Positions 1-6,764 of a DNA stretch of 9,162 nucleotides are shown in pieces. The notes beneath the pieces were generated by a model, which saw nothing but the letters and a program-made list of their open reading frames with translations, had not been told where the DNA came from and ran no database searches. A program made the translations under genes and the position numbers. Origin of the DNA: an uncultured Chlamydiae bacterium (GTDB lineage: Bacteria; Chlamydiota; Chlamydiia; Chlamydiales; SM23-39); assembly GCA_903889795.1 (NCBI GenBank), contig CAISYW010000076.1, positions 1 to 9,162 of the forward strand, given 5' to 3'. Every line of letters starts with the position of its first letter. The first letter of the stretch is position 1.

Positions 1-70
1 AAATGATCGATATTAATAAATATACAAATGTTGCAATAGTTAATATCCCAACGATGAACGAAAAAATCAA
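1..70 (-). CDS. Possible N-terminus of a membrane protein, cut by the window edge
   Basis: Read on the minus strand from a TTG at 70, the frame stays open to the left edge for 23 codons and encodes an almost wholly hydrophobic stretch (MIFSFIVGIL, then TIATFVYLLISII), as expected of a first membrane span or signal anchor. A GGAG sits 5 nt before the TTG (plus-strand CTCC at 76-79), and an in-frame stop lies shortly upstream. The evidence is only this short hydrophobic run plus the ribosome-binding site. AT-rich noncoding DNA can give the same picture, so this is tentative and no family can be named. Confidence 0.25.
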   Translation of the reverse strand, partial: MIFSFIVGILTIATFVYLLISII

Positions 71-391
71 AAGGACTCCAAAAATTTAGATCCCTGATTC
101 CACTATTTGAAAGTAATTGTTTATTTGTCAACAACGGGTCGTTTTATTCGGCTGGTTCTGGCAGATATTTCGCTATTGCGCTAAAGTGAAGTTTTCCAAA
201 GTCAAGGTTCTAAGGACTCGTAAGGCAATAAATTTACCCATTGGGCAAGCGCGAAAGCTCCGTAGAATCGATCGACCGCAGGCTTCGCAAGTTGATCCGT
301 ACTAATCTAATACGAATCAACTTGCGATCGTCGATTTTACGGGCTTTGGCGCCGCCCAATGGATAAATTCATTGTCTTACGAGCACTAACT
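71..391. other. Gene-free stretch upstream of the SulP gene
   Basis: No convincing complete gene is seen here. A 62-codon open frame from 117 to 305 reads into the palindrome described separately, has no ribosome-binding site and has a composition unlike a protein, so I do not call it. I could not find a promoter with both boxes for the downstream transporter. The main structure is the large inverted repeat at about 217-383. Confidence 0.6.
217..383. repeat. Long imperfect palindrome (about 167 nt) ending at the SulP gene
   Basis: The outer ends CTCGTAAG (217-224) and CTTACGAG (376-383) are perfect inverted copies. The pairing continues inward through CCCATTGGGC (237-246) against GCCCAATGG (354-362) and CCGTAGAATCGA against TCGATTTTACGG. 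The centre is 285-301 against 311-327, 17 bp with one mismatch and a 9-nt loop. The left arm holds about 10 extra bases near 272-284, so the two arms have diverged. Size and style resemble the palindrome at 6765-6939, but the sequence is different. It may be a degenerate miniature transposable element or a folded 5' leader. No flanking target duplication is obvious. Confidence 0.7.
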
Positions 392-2137
392 ATGCAACGA
401 GCAGCTTGGCAGGAATTCATTCCTAAGTCCTATCTCTATCTTCGCCATAAATATAACTGGGATACATTCAAAAGAGATCTGATCGCCGGTACAACTGTCG
501 GTGTGATTGCGCTTCCATTAGCCATGGCGTTTGGCATCGCATCGGGTGTTTCACCCGAACGGGGAATCATCACCGCAATTATCGCGGGATTTCTGATTTC
601 CGCATTGGGCGGAAGCCGAGTTCAGGTAGGGGGGCCTACCGGTGCATTCGTTGTGATTATTTATGGGATTATTCAACGTAATGGATATGAGGGGCTTGCA
701 ATTTGCACGCTCATTGCGGCTGTTTTGATGATGCTTATGGGGCTTTGTCGACTCGGCTCTTGGATCAAATACGTTCCCTATCCTTTAATCACCGGTTTTA
801 CAACCGGCATCGCCGTGATTATCTTTTCGTCCCAAGTTAAGGATTTTTTTGGCTTGAATATGGGGCAGGTGCCTGCGGATTTCATTGAAAAATGGAGCGC
901 CTATTTTCAGGCTTTTCCAACACTTCATCTTCCAACGCTCGCTATGGGAGCGGGATCGTTGGGACTTATTTTGATCTTACGGCGATTTTTTCCAAGAATT
1001 CCGTGGGGGATTGCCACAATTGTTTTGGCGACTTTAGTTTATCTCATATTTGATATTCCACTAGCGACGATCGAATCGCGCTTTGGAGAGCTTCCCAGTA
1101 CTCTTCCCATGCCCGCTCTACCATCTATTTATATTCCCTCTGAAAAACTACAGGAGTATTTTTTTGATGGGTTGGCGATCGCATTTTTGGGGAGTATCGA
1201 ATCTCTTCTATCAGCGGTGATCGCAGATGGAATGATCGGCGGACGCCATAAATCCAATTGCGAGCTGCTTGGACAGGGTATCGCTAATTTTGTATGCGTA
1301 CTTTTTGGGGGAATTCCGGCGACAGGAGCGATTGCAAGAACGGCCGCGAATGTTAAGACCGGAGCGCAAACACCGATGGCGGGAATGATTCACGCGATTG
1401 TCTTATTTATCATTATTTTCTTTTTAGCGCCCGTCGTTAGCAAAATTCCATTAGCCGCTCTTGCATCAGTCCTCATCATGGTGGCTTGGAATATGAGCGA
1501 AGTTCATTATTTTTACGCGCTGCTGCGCGCTCCGCGCGGCGATGTTGCAATTCTGCTAACCGCGTTTTTACTCACTGTCTTTGTCGATATTACTTTTGCG
1601 ATCGCTTTAGGAATGATTCTCGCGATGTTTATTTTTATGAAACGGATGAGTGAATTTTCTAAAACGATTCAACTTACCGAGCTTTTTCGCGAAAATGGCG
1701 CTGAATTTCCCGAGAGAACCGATCCCGACGCGATATCTAAAAAAATGGTACCGTCCCATGTAGAAGTATATGAGATTAATGGTCCATTTTTCTTTGGCGC
1801 TGCTGATATGCTCCAAGACGTTATAAGCAGTTTGCAAACACACCCAAAGGTATTTATTTTACGAATGCGGCATGTTCCGATTATTGACGCTTCAGGGATG
1901 CACGCGCTCAGAGAATTTTATCATCGCTGTCAAAAAACTCATATCCAGCTGTTGCTTTCTGACATTTACGGTCGGCCGCAGCATGCATTGAAAAAATTTG
2001 GTATGTATGAGCTGATTGGCGATCAAAATATTTTTCCCGACATCAATGCGGCGTTGAAGCGCGCCGAGCAAATTGTTGCTTTGCTCGGAACGGAACTTCA
2101 TGTAAAAGGTCAGCCATTAAACACTGGTAATAAATAA
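392..2137 (+). CDS. SulP-family anion transporter with C-terminal STAS domain
   Basis: Inner-membrane transporter of the SulP/SLC26 family, which moves sulfate, bicarbonate, dicarboxylates or other anions. The substrate cannot be read from the sequence. From the ATG at 392 the protein is 581 residues, normal for the family. The N-terminus has the typical DLIAGTTVGVIALPLAMAFG block (about 29-48) and the GPTGAF motif (81-86), followed by many hydrophobic spans to about residue 425. A STAS domain, the cytoplasmic regulatory module, occupies about 457-560 and includes the IIDASGMHAL loop. Another in-frame ATG lies at 359, but it sits inside a palindrome, has no ribosome-binding site and would add 11 residues. 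The ATG at 392 comes after the palindrome with only a weak GAG upstream, so the start is uncertain. It is apparently monocistronic, because the next gene has its own promoter. Confidence 0.93.
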   Translation: MQRAAWQEFIPKSYLYLRHKYNWDTFKRDLIAGTTVGVIALPLAMAFGIASGVSPERGIITAIIAGFLISALGGSRVQVGGPTGAFVVIIYGIIQRNGYEGLAICTLIAAVLMMLMGLCRLGSWIKYVPYPLITGFTTGIAVIIFSSQVKDFFGLNMGQVPADFIEKWSAYFQAFPTLHLPTLAMGAGSLGLILILRRFFPRIPWGIATIVLATLVYLIFDIPLATIESRFGELPSTLPMPALPSIYIPSEKLQEYFFDGLAIAFLGSIESLLSAVIADGMIGGRHKSNCELLGQGIANFVCVLFGGIPATGAIARTAANVKTGAQTPMAGMIHAIVLFIIIFFLAPVVSKIPLAALASVLIMVAWNMSEVHYFYALLRAPRGDVAILLTAFLLTVFVDITFAIALGMILAMFIFMKRMSEFSKTIQLTELFRENGAEFPERTDPDAISKKMVPSHVEVYEINGPFFFGAADMLQDVISSLQTHPKVFILRMRHVPIIDASGMHALREFYHRCQKTHIQLLLSDIYGRPQHALKKFGMYELIGDQNIFPDINAALKRAEQIVALLGTELHVKGQPLNTGNK

Positions 2138-2171
2138 GATAAGTCATTATGTGACCCTAAAAAGTTCCATT

Positions 2172-2200
2172 TTGACATCTGCGATTTTCTTGGATATACT
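2172..2200 (+). promoter_or_regulatory. Near-consensus sigma70-type promoter of the adenylate kinase gene
   Basis: TTGACA (2172-2177) and TATACT (2195-2200) are separated by exactly 17 nt. Transcription would start near 2207, leaving a leader of about 20 nt that contains GAAGG (2218-2222) 5 nt before the ATG at 2228. The short distance supports translation from the long, signal-bearing start rather than only from the internal ATG at 2294. Confidence 0.8.
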
Positions 2201-2227
2201 ACCTGCAAATTTCATACGAAGGTGGGT

Positions 2228-2983
2228 ATGTTTCAAAAGATGTTTGGATGGATTGTAATGGGATGTATATTACTTACAGGACAAGGGGTAGCAATGAGCC
2301 AATCAAATCAAAAAGCTGCGACGATTGTTGTTTTGTTGGGTCCTCCCGGAGCAGGTAAAGGAACCCATGCTACCGCAATGAGCGAACATTTATCCCTTCC
2401 GCATATTTCAACGGGCGATTTGTTCCGTGAAAATATTCGAAATAACACGGTTTTGGGTCAAAATGTTAAGTCTTTCATGAATCAAGGAAAACTTGTTCCT
2501 GACGAATTGGTGTTGGATATGTTGTTCCAACGGATGGAAGCGCCTGATTGCGCCCGCGGTTGTATTCTGGATGGTTTTCCTCGAACGGTCGCGCAAGCGC
2601 AGGCGTTGGATGCCAAACTTAGCAAAAATACGCGCATCATTGCGTTGAATTTTAATGTACCCGACTCAGTGTTGATCGAACGAATAACGGGGCGTCTTGT
2701 TTGCAAGGATTGCAAAAAACCGTTTCATAAGAGATTTGATCCGCCAAGACAAGCAAATGTTTGCGATACTTGCGGCGGCACGCTAGTCACTCGTGAAGAT
2801 GATCAGGAAAGCATCGTACGTAAGAGACTCGAAGTATATCACGAGGAATCTCAACCGTTGATTGAGTACTACGCTAAGAAAAATGATTCCCTGAGAGAAG
2901 TGGATAGTCAAAATCCGAAAGAGCAGGTGTTTCGAGATATCCTGTTAGCTCTCTCGACTCTAAAAACAAAAGAATCTCTCTAA
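2228..2983 (+). CDS. adk: Adenylate kinase with an N-terminal signal-peptide-like extension
   Basis: Adenylate kinase converts ATP and AMP to two ADP. Numbered from ATG 2228 (251 residues), the P-loop GPPGAGKGT is at 38-46, the AMP-site STGDLFR at 61-67, DGFPRT at 115-120, and a bacterial-type LID has four zinc-binding cysteines (159, 162, 179, 182). Residues 23-251 match the size of ordinary long-form adenylate kinases of about 215-230 residues. The unusual part is residues 1-22: a short charged start, a hydrophobic core (FGWIVMGCILL) and a GVA site that looks like a signal-peptidase cut. ATG 2228 has GAAGG 5 nt upstream. A GTG at 2222 in the same frame is less likely. A second in-frame ATG at 2294 has its own AAGGGG and would give a normal cytoplasmic enzyme. 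Enzyme identity is secure. Export, or dual localisation, is inference. Confidence 0.95.
   Translation: MFQKMFGWIVMGCILLTGQGVAMSQSNQKAATIVVLLGPPGAGKGTHATAMSEHLSLPHISTGDLFRENIRNNTVLGQNVKSFMNQGKLVPDELVLDMLFQRMEAPDCARGCILDGFPRTVAQAQALDAKLSKNTRIIALNFNVPDSVLIERITGRLVCKDCKKPFHKRFDPPRQANVCDTCGGTLVTREDDQESIVRKRLEVYHEESQPLIEYYAKKNDSLREVDSQNPKEQVFRDILLALSTLKTKESL
2283..2288 (+). promoter_or_regulatory. Internal Shine-Dalgarno site before a second in-frame adk start
   Basis: AAGGGG ends 5 nt before the ATG at 2294, which begins MSQSNQKAAT, the natural N-terminus of a leaderless adenylate kinase. With the upstream GAAGG/ATG pair, this gives two plausible starts in one frame, one with and one without the hydrophobic leader. 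Which one is used cannot be decided from the sequence. Confidence 0.5.
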
Positions 2984-2992
2984 GAAAAGTAG

Positions 2993-3028
2993 TGTCGAAT
3001 CCATGACTTCGCTGGTCTGGATTCGACA
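2993..3028. terminator. Hairpin between convergent genes, probably a bidirectional terminator
   Basis: TGTCGAATCCA (2993-3003) and TGGATTCGACA (3018-3028) form a perfect 11-bp stem. The 14-nt loop can add a GAC/GTC pair set. It lies 10 nt after the adk stop and 6 nt before the end of the minus-strand OsmC gene. On the minus strand a T-rich run follows the stem (the plus strand has AAGAAAAGTAG at 2982-2992). On the plus strand the tract is weak (ACTTATTAG). Confidence 0.7.
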
Positions 3029-3033
3029 ACTTA

Positions 3034-3468
3034 TTAGCTTACACTCAAGTGGAAGGTTTTACCTGACTTGATGGAATTGCTTACAGCGCAATCTTTGATT
3101 GAATTTTCTAGTTGTCTTCGGACTTTTTCCGGATCCGATGAGCCTGTCACATCAACAAAGACTTCTACGTGCTTCATCCAGATGAGATTTTCTGAAGGCT
3201 GCTGATCTGCTGTCAAAATCGCACGGCTTTTCAAATCAACAAATGAAAGTTTCGATTTTTCGCAGTACACCTTGAACGTTGCAATAATACAATTCAAAAG
3301 AGCGAGAGCGAAGAGATCTTCAGGAGAGTATCCGCCACCCGGTCCTAGAAATTCAGGGGGGATCGCAGAGATAATGACAGGTAAAGACCCCGCTTGAGCA
3401 TTCCACGATTTACGGATCCCTTCTGTTGCTGAGGCTTTAACTTCGCATTTGACAGGAAATTTGATCAT
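3034..3468 (-). CDS. OsmC/Ohr-family protein
   Basis: OsmC-family proteins are small cytoplasmic thiol peroxidases that reduce organic hydroperoxides and hydrogen peroxide using two cysteines. This 144-residue product has the family length and both expected cysteines: Cys60 in ALALLNC at the start of the central helix, and Cys127 in IKDCAVSNSIK. The region GPGGGYSPEDLFALAL (42-57) is the usual lead-in to the first cysteine. It resembles the general OsmC branch more than Ohr, but I cannot assign a subfamily. The ATG at 3468 is preceded on its strand by GAGAGGG (plus strand 3472-3478). It is convergent with adk and divergent from the membrane-protein gene at 3643, so it is probably a single-gene unit. 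Its promoter is not clear. Confidence 0.88.
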   Translation of the reverse strand: MIKFPVKCEVKASATEGIRKSWNAQAGSLPVIISAIPPEFLGPGGGYSPEDLFALALLNCIIATFKVYCEKSKLSFVDLKSRAILTADQQPSENLIWMKHVEVFVDVTGSSDPEKVRRQLENSIKDCAVSNSIKSGKTFHLSVS

Positions 3469-3581
3469 AAACCCTCTCTTTTTTACTTGAATAACAAACC
3501 GGATATAATTTGCATAGCATCCTTTTTCGATAGGGTGTTTTCAAGACTCCTCATTTCTGAGAGATTCTCTTGTTTATGGTA

Positions 3582-3611
3582 TTGACATTAGATTAGTCGG
3601 GGGTTTAAAAT
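3582..3611 (+). promoter_or_regulatory. Promoter of the first small membrane-protein gene
   Basis: TTGACA (3582-3587) and TAAAAT (3606-3611) are 18 nt apart. A slightly offset reading gives TTTAAA with 16 nt. Transcription would start near 3618, shortly before the gene. The whole block resembles the promoter at 4218-4246, with TTGAC, GATT, CGG and TTTAAAAT in the same order. Confidence 0.55.
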
Positions 3612-3642
3612 TTCTTAATGATTTTTATTTTTGGGGCGCTTC

Positions 3643-4128
3643 GTGGGTTCTAGTTCAAGCATAGAAGTTTTTCCAATACTGGCTATGTACGTCTATTTAA
3701 AGACGCACATCCAAACACCCATTATCCCTTTACCTAGTCTGACTGACACCGGGATCGGTTTACACAATTTGACTGACATCCAGCAAATTGTTTATAGCAG
3801 TACCCCAAAGGTGATCAAAGCTGTCCAACCCGTCTTAATCAAGGCGAGCGAAGTTTTCTACCCCATCGTGAAAATTGATGAACGCGTACATGTCGAAAGT
3901 GAATTTGGTTTGCAACAATTGGGGAACTGGATTTGGGAAAAAGCGGATGGATTACCCGGAGGCCGCCCAACACTTATTCTCGTTGCTTTCGCTTTTTTGT
4001 ATTTTGGTTATAGCGAAGTTCAAAATTCAAAGCGCCGATCTCCCCGTCCCGGGTGGTGGCCTTGGCTTCCTTTTATTCGTCGAGCTCATCATTATGAGCT
4101 TGTGCAACCCATCAAGATTTATACATAA
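3643..4128 (+). CDS. Unrecognised small single-span membrane protein, paralogue of the next gene
   Basis: I do not recognise a known family. From a GTG at 3643 the product is 161 residues. GGGG at 3633-3636 lies 6 nt before the GTG, while the in-frame TTG at 3631 has no ribosome-binding site. Visible parts are a mostly soluble N-terminal 100 residues without a clear signal peptide, a tryptophan-containing patch (NWIWEKADG) and LPGG (104-107). Then come one hydrophobic span (TLILVAFAFLYFGY), a basic, tryptophan-rich linker (KRRSPRPGWWPWLPF) and the C-terminal RRAHHYELVQPI (146-157). PGG, the span and RRxHHxELxQPI are shared with the product of the next gene. The linker is absent there, and a different reading frame of it looks like the paralogue (see findings). 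It has its own promoter. Role unknown. Confidence 0.7.
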   Translation: MGSSSSIEVFPILAMYVYLKTHIQTPIIPLPSLTDTGIGLHNLTDIQQIVYSSTPKVIKAVQPVLIKASEVFYPIVKIDERVHVESEFGLQQLGNWIWEKADGLPGGRPTLILVAFAFLYFGYSEVQNSKRRSPRPGWWPWLPFIRRAHHYELVQPIKIYT

Positions 4129-4217
4129 ATTACTTGAGAATGGGGGATATTTGTTCGCAAATTCCACGCGGATGGTTAGGTAATAAAATTTATAGTTTAG
4201 CGATAGCAGTATTCCTA

Positions 4218-4246
4218 TTGACGTTTGATTGACGGTGATTTAAAAT
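4218..4246 (+). promoter_or_regulatory. Promoter of the second small membrane-protein gene
   Basis: TTGACG (4218-4223) and TAAAAT (4241-4246) are separated by 17 nt, giving a start near 4253 and a leader of about 28 nt. A second TTGACG occurs at 4229-4234 within the spacer. The element matches the promoter at 3582-3611 in sequence order. Confidence 0.6.
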
Positions 4247-4280
4247 CTTTGCGTTTTTTCTCTTATGTTTCGAGGCATAA

Positions 4281-4952
4281 ATGACAATAAGACAGGTAGC
4301 TTCTCGTTTTACACAGCTTCAACAGAATGAATATGCGGACCTTATTGAACCCACTACGAAGGCTGTTCCACCCCCAGCTGCGAATTCATCGGCAGTTTTA
4401 ACAAACATAACTTCTACTTATGCCTATCAAATGTTTTTAAATATTACCGCACCAATTGTTGTCGGTTTAAACAAAACAAAAGTTTGGGTCTATAATGTGG
4501 CTTGCGAACAGACGAAAATGCAAGATACGTGCCATGATGTAGCTGTGGCTGCTCAATCTGCCTGGGATAAAACAAAGGTTGCTAGGGACGTGGTCCATGG
4601 AACGGGAATACTGCTATTCGACGGGGCTTCCTGGATGTACGGAGAGATGAAAAGCGTCTGGGGTTGGGCTGGAATGATTCCGGGTGGCCAAGGTGCTTTG
4701 CTCATAGGTACCGTTGCTGTAGTTTATATCGTTTTTCGTAGGAACCATCATTTTGAGCTTCGTCAACCCATTAGTGTAATCACTTCTGAGCCTGATTCGG
4801 CAAAACAAAAATTCCGTTCAGAGCTTCATCAAGCCGTTCTTCGCGCTGAAAAAAATCCAACCAATCTTGTGTATGTATCTGAAGTGAGAGGATGGGTTAA
4901 TTCAGAAGATCTGCAAGATATTGAAAAACGATATCCTGCTTTTGCTATATAA
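4281..4952 (+). CDS. Unrecognised single-span membrane protein, paralogue of the previous gene
   Basis: I do not recognise a known family. The product has 223 residues. The ATG at 4281 has GAGG 5 nt upstream. The first 130 residues are polar, with a proline/alanine/serine stretch (28-40) and several NxT/S sites. A patch WMYGEMKSVWGWAG (118-131) leads into IPGGQG (133-138) and one hydrophobic span (about 138-152). Next comes RRNHHFELRQPI (153-164), which matches RRAHHYELVQPI in the upstream protein. Unlike the paralogue, it continues with a charged tail of about 60 residues (165-223) that looks soluble. By the positive-inside rule, the RR after the span would place the C-terminus in the cytoplasm. 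It lacks the bilobed hydrophobic pair of chlamydial inclusion-membrane proteins. It has its own promoter and stands directly upstream of the SET genes. Role unknown. Confidence 0.8.
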   Translation: MTIRQVASRFTQLQQNEYADLIEPTTKAVPPPAANSSAVLTNITSTYAYQMFLNITAPIVVGLNKTKVWVYNVACEQTKMQDTCHDVAVAAQSAWDKTKVARDVVHGTGILLFDGASWMYGEMKSVWGWAGMIPGGQGALLIGTVAVVYIVFRRNHHFELRQPISVITSEPDSAKQKFRSELHQAVLRAEKNPTNLVYVSEVRGWVNSEDLQDIEKRYPAFAI

Positions 4953-4981
4953 AATAAGACCAACCGGTTCGCTTTATTTTA
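4950..4981 (+). terminator. Weak AT-rich inverted repeat after the second membrane-protein gene
   Basis: TAAAATAA (4950-4957) pairs with TTATTTTA (4974-4981) around a loop containing the self-complementary AACCGGTT. It starts on the stop codon. The stem is AT-only and no separate T-run follows, so it is a possible but weak terminator. Confidence 0.35.
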
Positions 4982-5061
4982 AGGCAGATCCTTGTCTATG
5001 AGGCATTTCTATATAGCTTTCAAAAAAGATTCTTGTGTAAACAGCTCTAAAATGCTAAAGA

Positions 5062-6102
5062 ATGTCTTTCCTAACGAGGTCTATTTTGGAGCACGCCTTC
5101 CTTTTGCCCATGCCAAAAATTCAAGGCTCTTATCGGCTTCCTGATTCAGAGCCTTGGAGAGAGAGCCAAGCGCAAGTACAAATTGCTTATTGGTGCGATC
5201 GTTTAGATTGTTTGGCTCATGACAAATCGCTCTGGTTTCAAATTGGCGAAGAACTACGGGCAATTTCCCCACCCTCCTTAATTTTTCTCTCTCAGTTTGC
5301 AGAAACGTCCGATAAGGAGAGTCTTCTTCATTTAGCGGTGCGTGATGATCAGTTGGATTATATCTCAATGCTCGGTAGCGAAAAGTCACTCCTCGAGCGT
5401 CGTAATCGTTTTGGGCTCACTCCTCTCGAATTGGCTCTTTATTTACATAAGCAAAAAAGCGCTTCGGTTTTGATGGGGGCTTCGCGCTGCTGTGGGTTTT
5501 TCACGCAGCCCAATGTTGAATTTGAAAAAAATGATTTTCTTGAAACCATCCATTGTGAATATCTCGCCCAGCCCATCTTCGATAGTTTGGATCTTCTCGA
5601 TGAAATATTGACCGCCACTCAGAAAGCGAAAAACGATGAAATCATAACGAGCGATCGCATCTGGATGGGAGTTTATTATGACAAGGAAATTCAGCAAGGC
5701 ATCCACCCGCGCATGAACGTTCGATGGATTAATGAAGAGATTGGGTTTGGCGTTTATGCTGCCGAGAGAATTTTACCTTGTTTGTATGTCGGTGAATATA
5801 CCGGTGTGATTCAAGAGAGAAAATCAAAACATATCAAAGAATCGAATTATTGCATTCGATACACTTCCTGGTCGATGGGCAAACGCCAATACGTTATCGA
5901 TGCCCAAAATATGGGAAATTTTACGCGTTTCATCAATCATAGCGACACTCCCAATATTAGCCTTGTATGCGCCTATTGGCGCGGGTTGCCGCGGCTCATT
6001 TTTATTTCTTTGCAGGAAATACCCGAAGGAACCCAGTTAACCTTTGATTACGGCAAAACTTTTTGGAAGCAGTCACCGCATAAAGTGAAAAGAAATATAT
6101 GA
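5062..6102 (+). CDS. SET-domain protein methyltransferase with ankyrin-like repeats
   Basis: SET proteins transfer methyl groups from S-adenosylmethionine to protein lysines; several intracellular bacteria send them into host cells to modify histones. Of the 346 residues, 84-140 look like about two ankyrin repeats (ESLLHLAVRDDQLDYI, then RFGLTPLELALYLH). Residues 200-335 form the SET domain: GFGVYA (228-233), YVGEYTG (242-248), RFINHSDTPN (289-298, pseudoknot core) and LTFDYG (326-331), with Tyr330 as the likely catalytic tyrosine. Of the three SET proteins here, this one is closest to the canonical motifs. No cysteine-rich post-SET follows. ATG 5062 has only a weak AAAG upstream, and no good promoter was found in 4982-5061. 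The stop overlaps the next start by ATGA. Bacterial or host target is unknown. Confidence 0.9.
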   Translation: MSFLTRSILEHAFLLPMPKIQGSYRLPDSEPWRESQAQVQIAYWCDRLDCLAHDKSLWFQIGEELRAISPPSLIFLSQFAETSDKESLLHLAVRDDQLDYISMLGSEKSLLERRNRFGLTPLELALYLHKQKSASVLMGASRCCGFFTQPNVEFEKNDFLETIHCEYLAQPIFDSLDLLDEILTATQKAKNDEIITSDRIWMGVYYDKEIQQGIHPRMNVRWINEEIGFGVYAAERILPCLYVGEYTGVIQERKSKHIKESNYCIRYTSWSMGKRQYVIDAQNMGNFTRFINHSDTPNISLVCAYWRGLPRLIFISLQEIPEGTQLTFDYGKTFWKQSPHKVKRNI

Positions 6103-6764
6103 TTTTTTGGAAGAAAACGCCTGTTGCAGAAGCACCTCGACGAACGATATGCGACCATCACCGCATTATCGTTGAAAAGGATGAAAAAACATCCATCCTG
6201 ACTCCGGCGCAGTTTGAGAAAGCTTTTGGCGTCGTGTACCTACCGCACATTGAATTTCCTCTGTCGACTGATTTTGCCGCGATCAGTCAGAAAATCAGTA
6301 AATATCGCAACAAGGGCATGCTGGATCAAAAACAATTATGGCTGGGTGCTTATTTTCAAAAGGAGATTCAAGAGCCCTTCGTTCCTCCGGTTCGTTTGCG
6401 ATGGATCGACGAGACGTTTGGATGGGGCGTCTTTGCAGAGCAAGATCTCAAGCCAATGGACTATATCGGCGAATATGGAGGGATCGTTCGCCGTAAGAAA
6501 AGATCTGATGCTAAAAACGCTTATTGTTTTCAATATTCAATCATCAGTGGTGATTCCACACGTTACACCATCGATGCCCTCGATCAAGGGGGGGTCGTTC
6601 GTTTTATTAATCATAGCGCGAACCACAACTTAATGAGCGAGCTTGCAACGCATCAAAATCTTTCCCATATCGTTCTTTTTGTCAGTCGCTTGATAAAAAA
6701 GGGGGAGCAGCTTTGCTATAATTATGGACCCGATTATTGGAAGAGAAGAACCCCGCCGCAATAA
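6099..6764 (+). CDS. SET-domain protein methyltransferase, second of three
   Basis: The product has 221 residues, with no ankyrin part. The short N-terminus (ICDHHRIIVE at 17-26) is followed by a pre-SET helical region (to about 90) that also aligns with residues 155-212 of the upstream SET protein. SET motifs are GWGVFA (108-113), YIGEYGG (122-128), RFINHS (168-173) and YNYG (207-210), with Tyr209 as the likely catalytic tyrosine. Two deviations stand out. The usual PN after NHS is HN (NHSANHN), and FDY is YNY, so activity or target may differ. The ATG overlaps the preceding TGA as ATGA, a classic translational-coupling arrangement, with no strong ribosome-binding site of its own. The stop codon lies immediately before a 175-nt palindrome. 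It is a close paralogue of the next gene, with long near-identical DNA stretches. Confidence 0.9.
   Translation: MIFWKKTPVAEAPRRTICDHHRIIVEKDEKTSILTPAQFEKAFGVVYLPHIEFPLSTDFAAISQKISKYRNKGMLDQKQLWLGAYFQKEIQEPFVPPVRLRWIDETFGWGVFAEQDLKPMDYIGEYGGIVRRKKRSDAKNAYCFQYSIISGDSTRYTIDALDQGGVVRFINHSANHNLMSELATHQNLSHIVLFVSRLIKKGEQLCYNYGPDYWKRRTPPQ

Noticed and set aside
117..305. 62-codon open frame upstream of the SulP gene
   Set aside because: No ribosome-binding site, an arginine/lysine-rich composition without domain features, and its second half is simply the left arm of the palindrome.
3560..3570. Small dyad AGAGATTCTCT upstream of the 3582 promoter as a possible operator
   Set aside because: Only 5-bp arms, no second copy near the related promoter, so there is no support beyond chance.
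3588..3597. TTAGATTAGT in the promoter spacer, the exact reverse complement of the loop at 301-310 of the first palindrome
   Set aside because: A single AT-rich 10-base match in 9 kb is expected by chance somewhere, and no further pairing flanks it.
4144..4166. Small hairpin ATTTG-TTCG-CAAAT after the first membrane-protein gene as terminator
   Set aside because: The stem is 5 bp and no T-run follows.
3875..4183. 102-codon open frame overlapping the first membrane-protein gene
   Set aside because: The conserved RRAHHYELVQPI motif lies in the other frame, so that frame is the coding one. The overlap is reported only as a possible sign of old frameshifts.
3643..4952. Chlamydial inclusion-membrane (Inc) protein assignment for the two small membrane proteins
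   Set aside because: Inc proteins have a paired, closely spaced hydrophobic lobe; each of these shows only one span near the C-terminal part.
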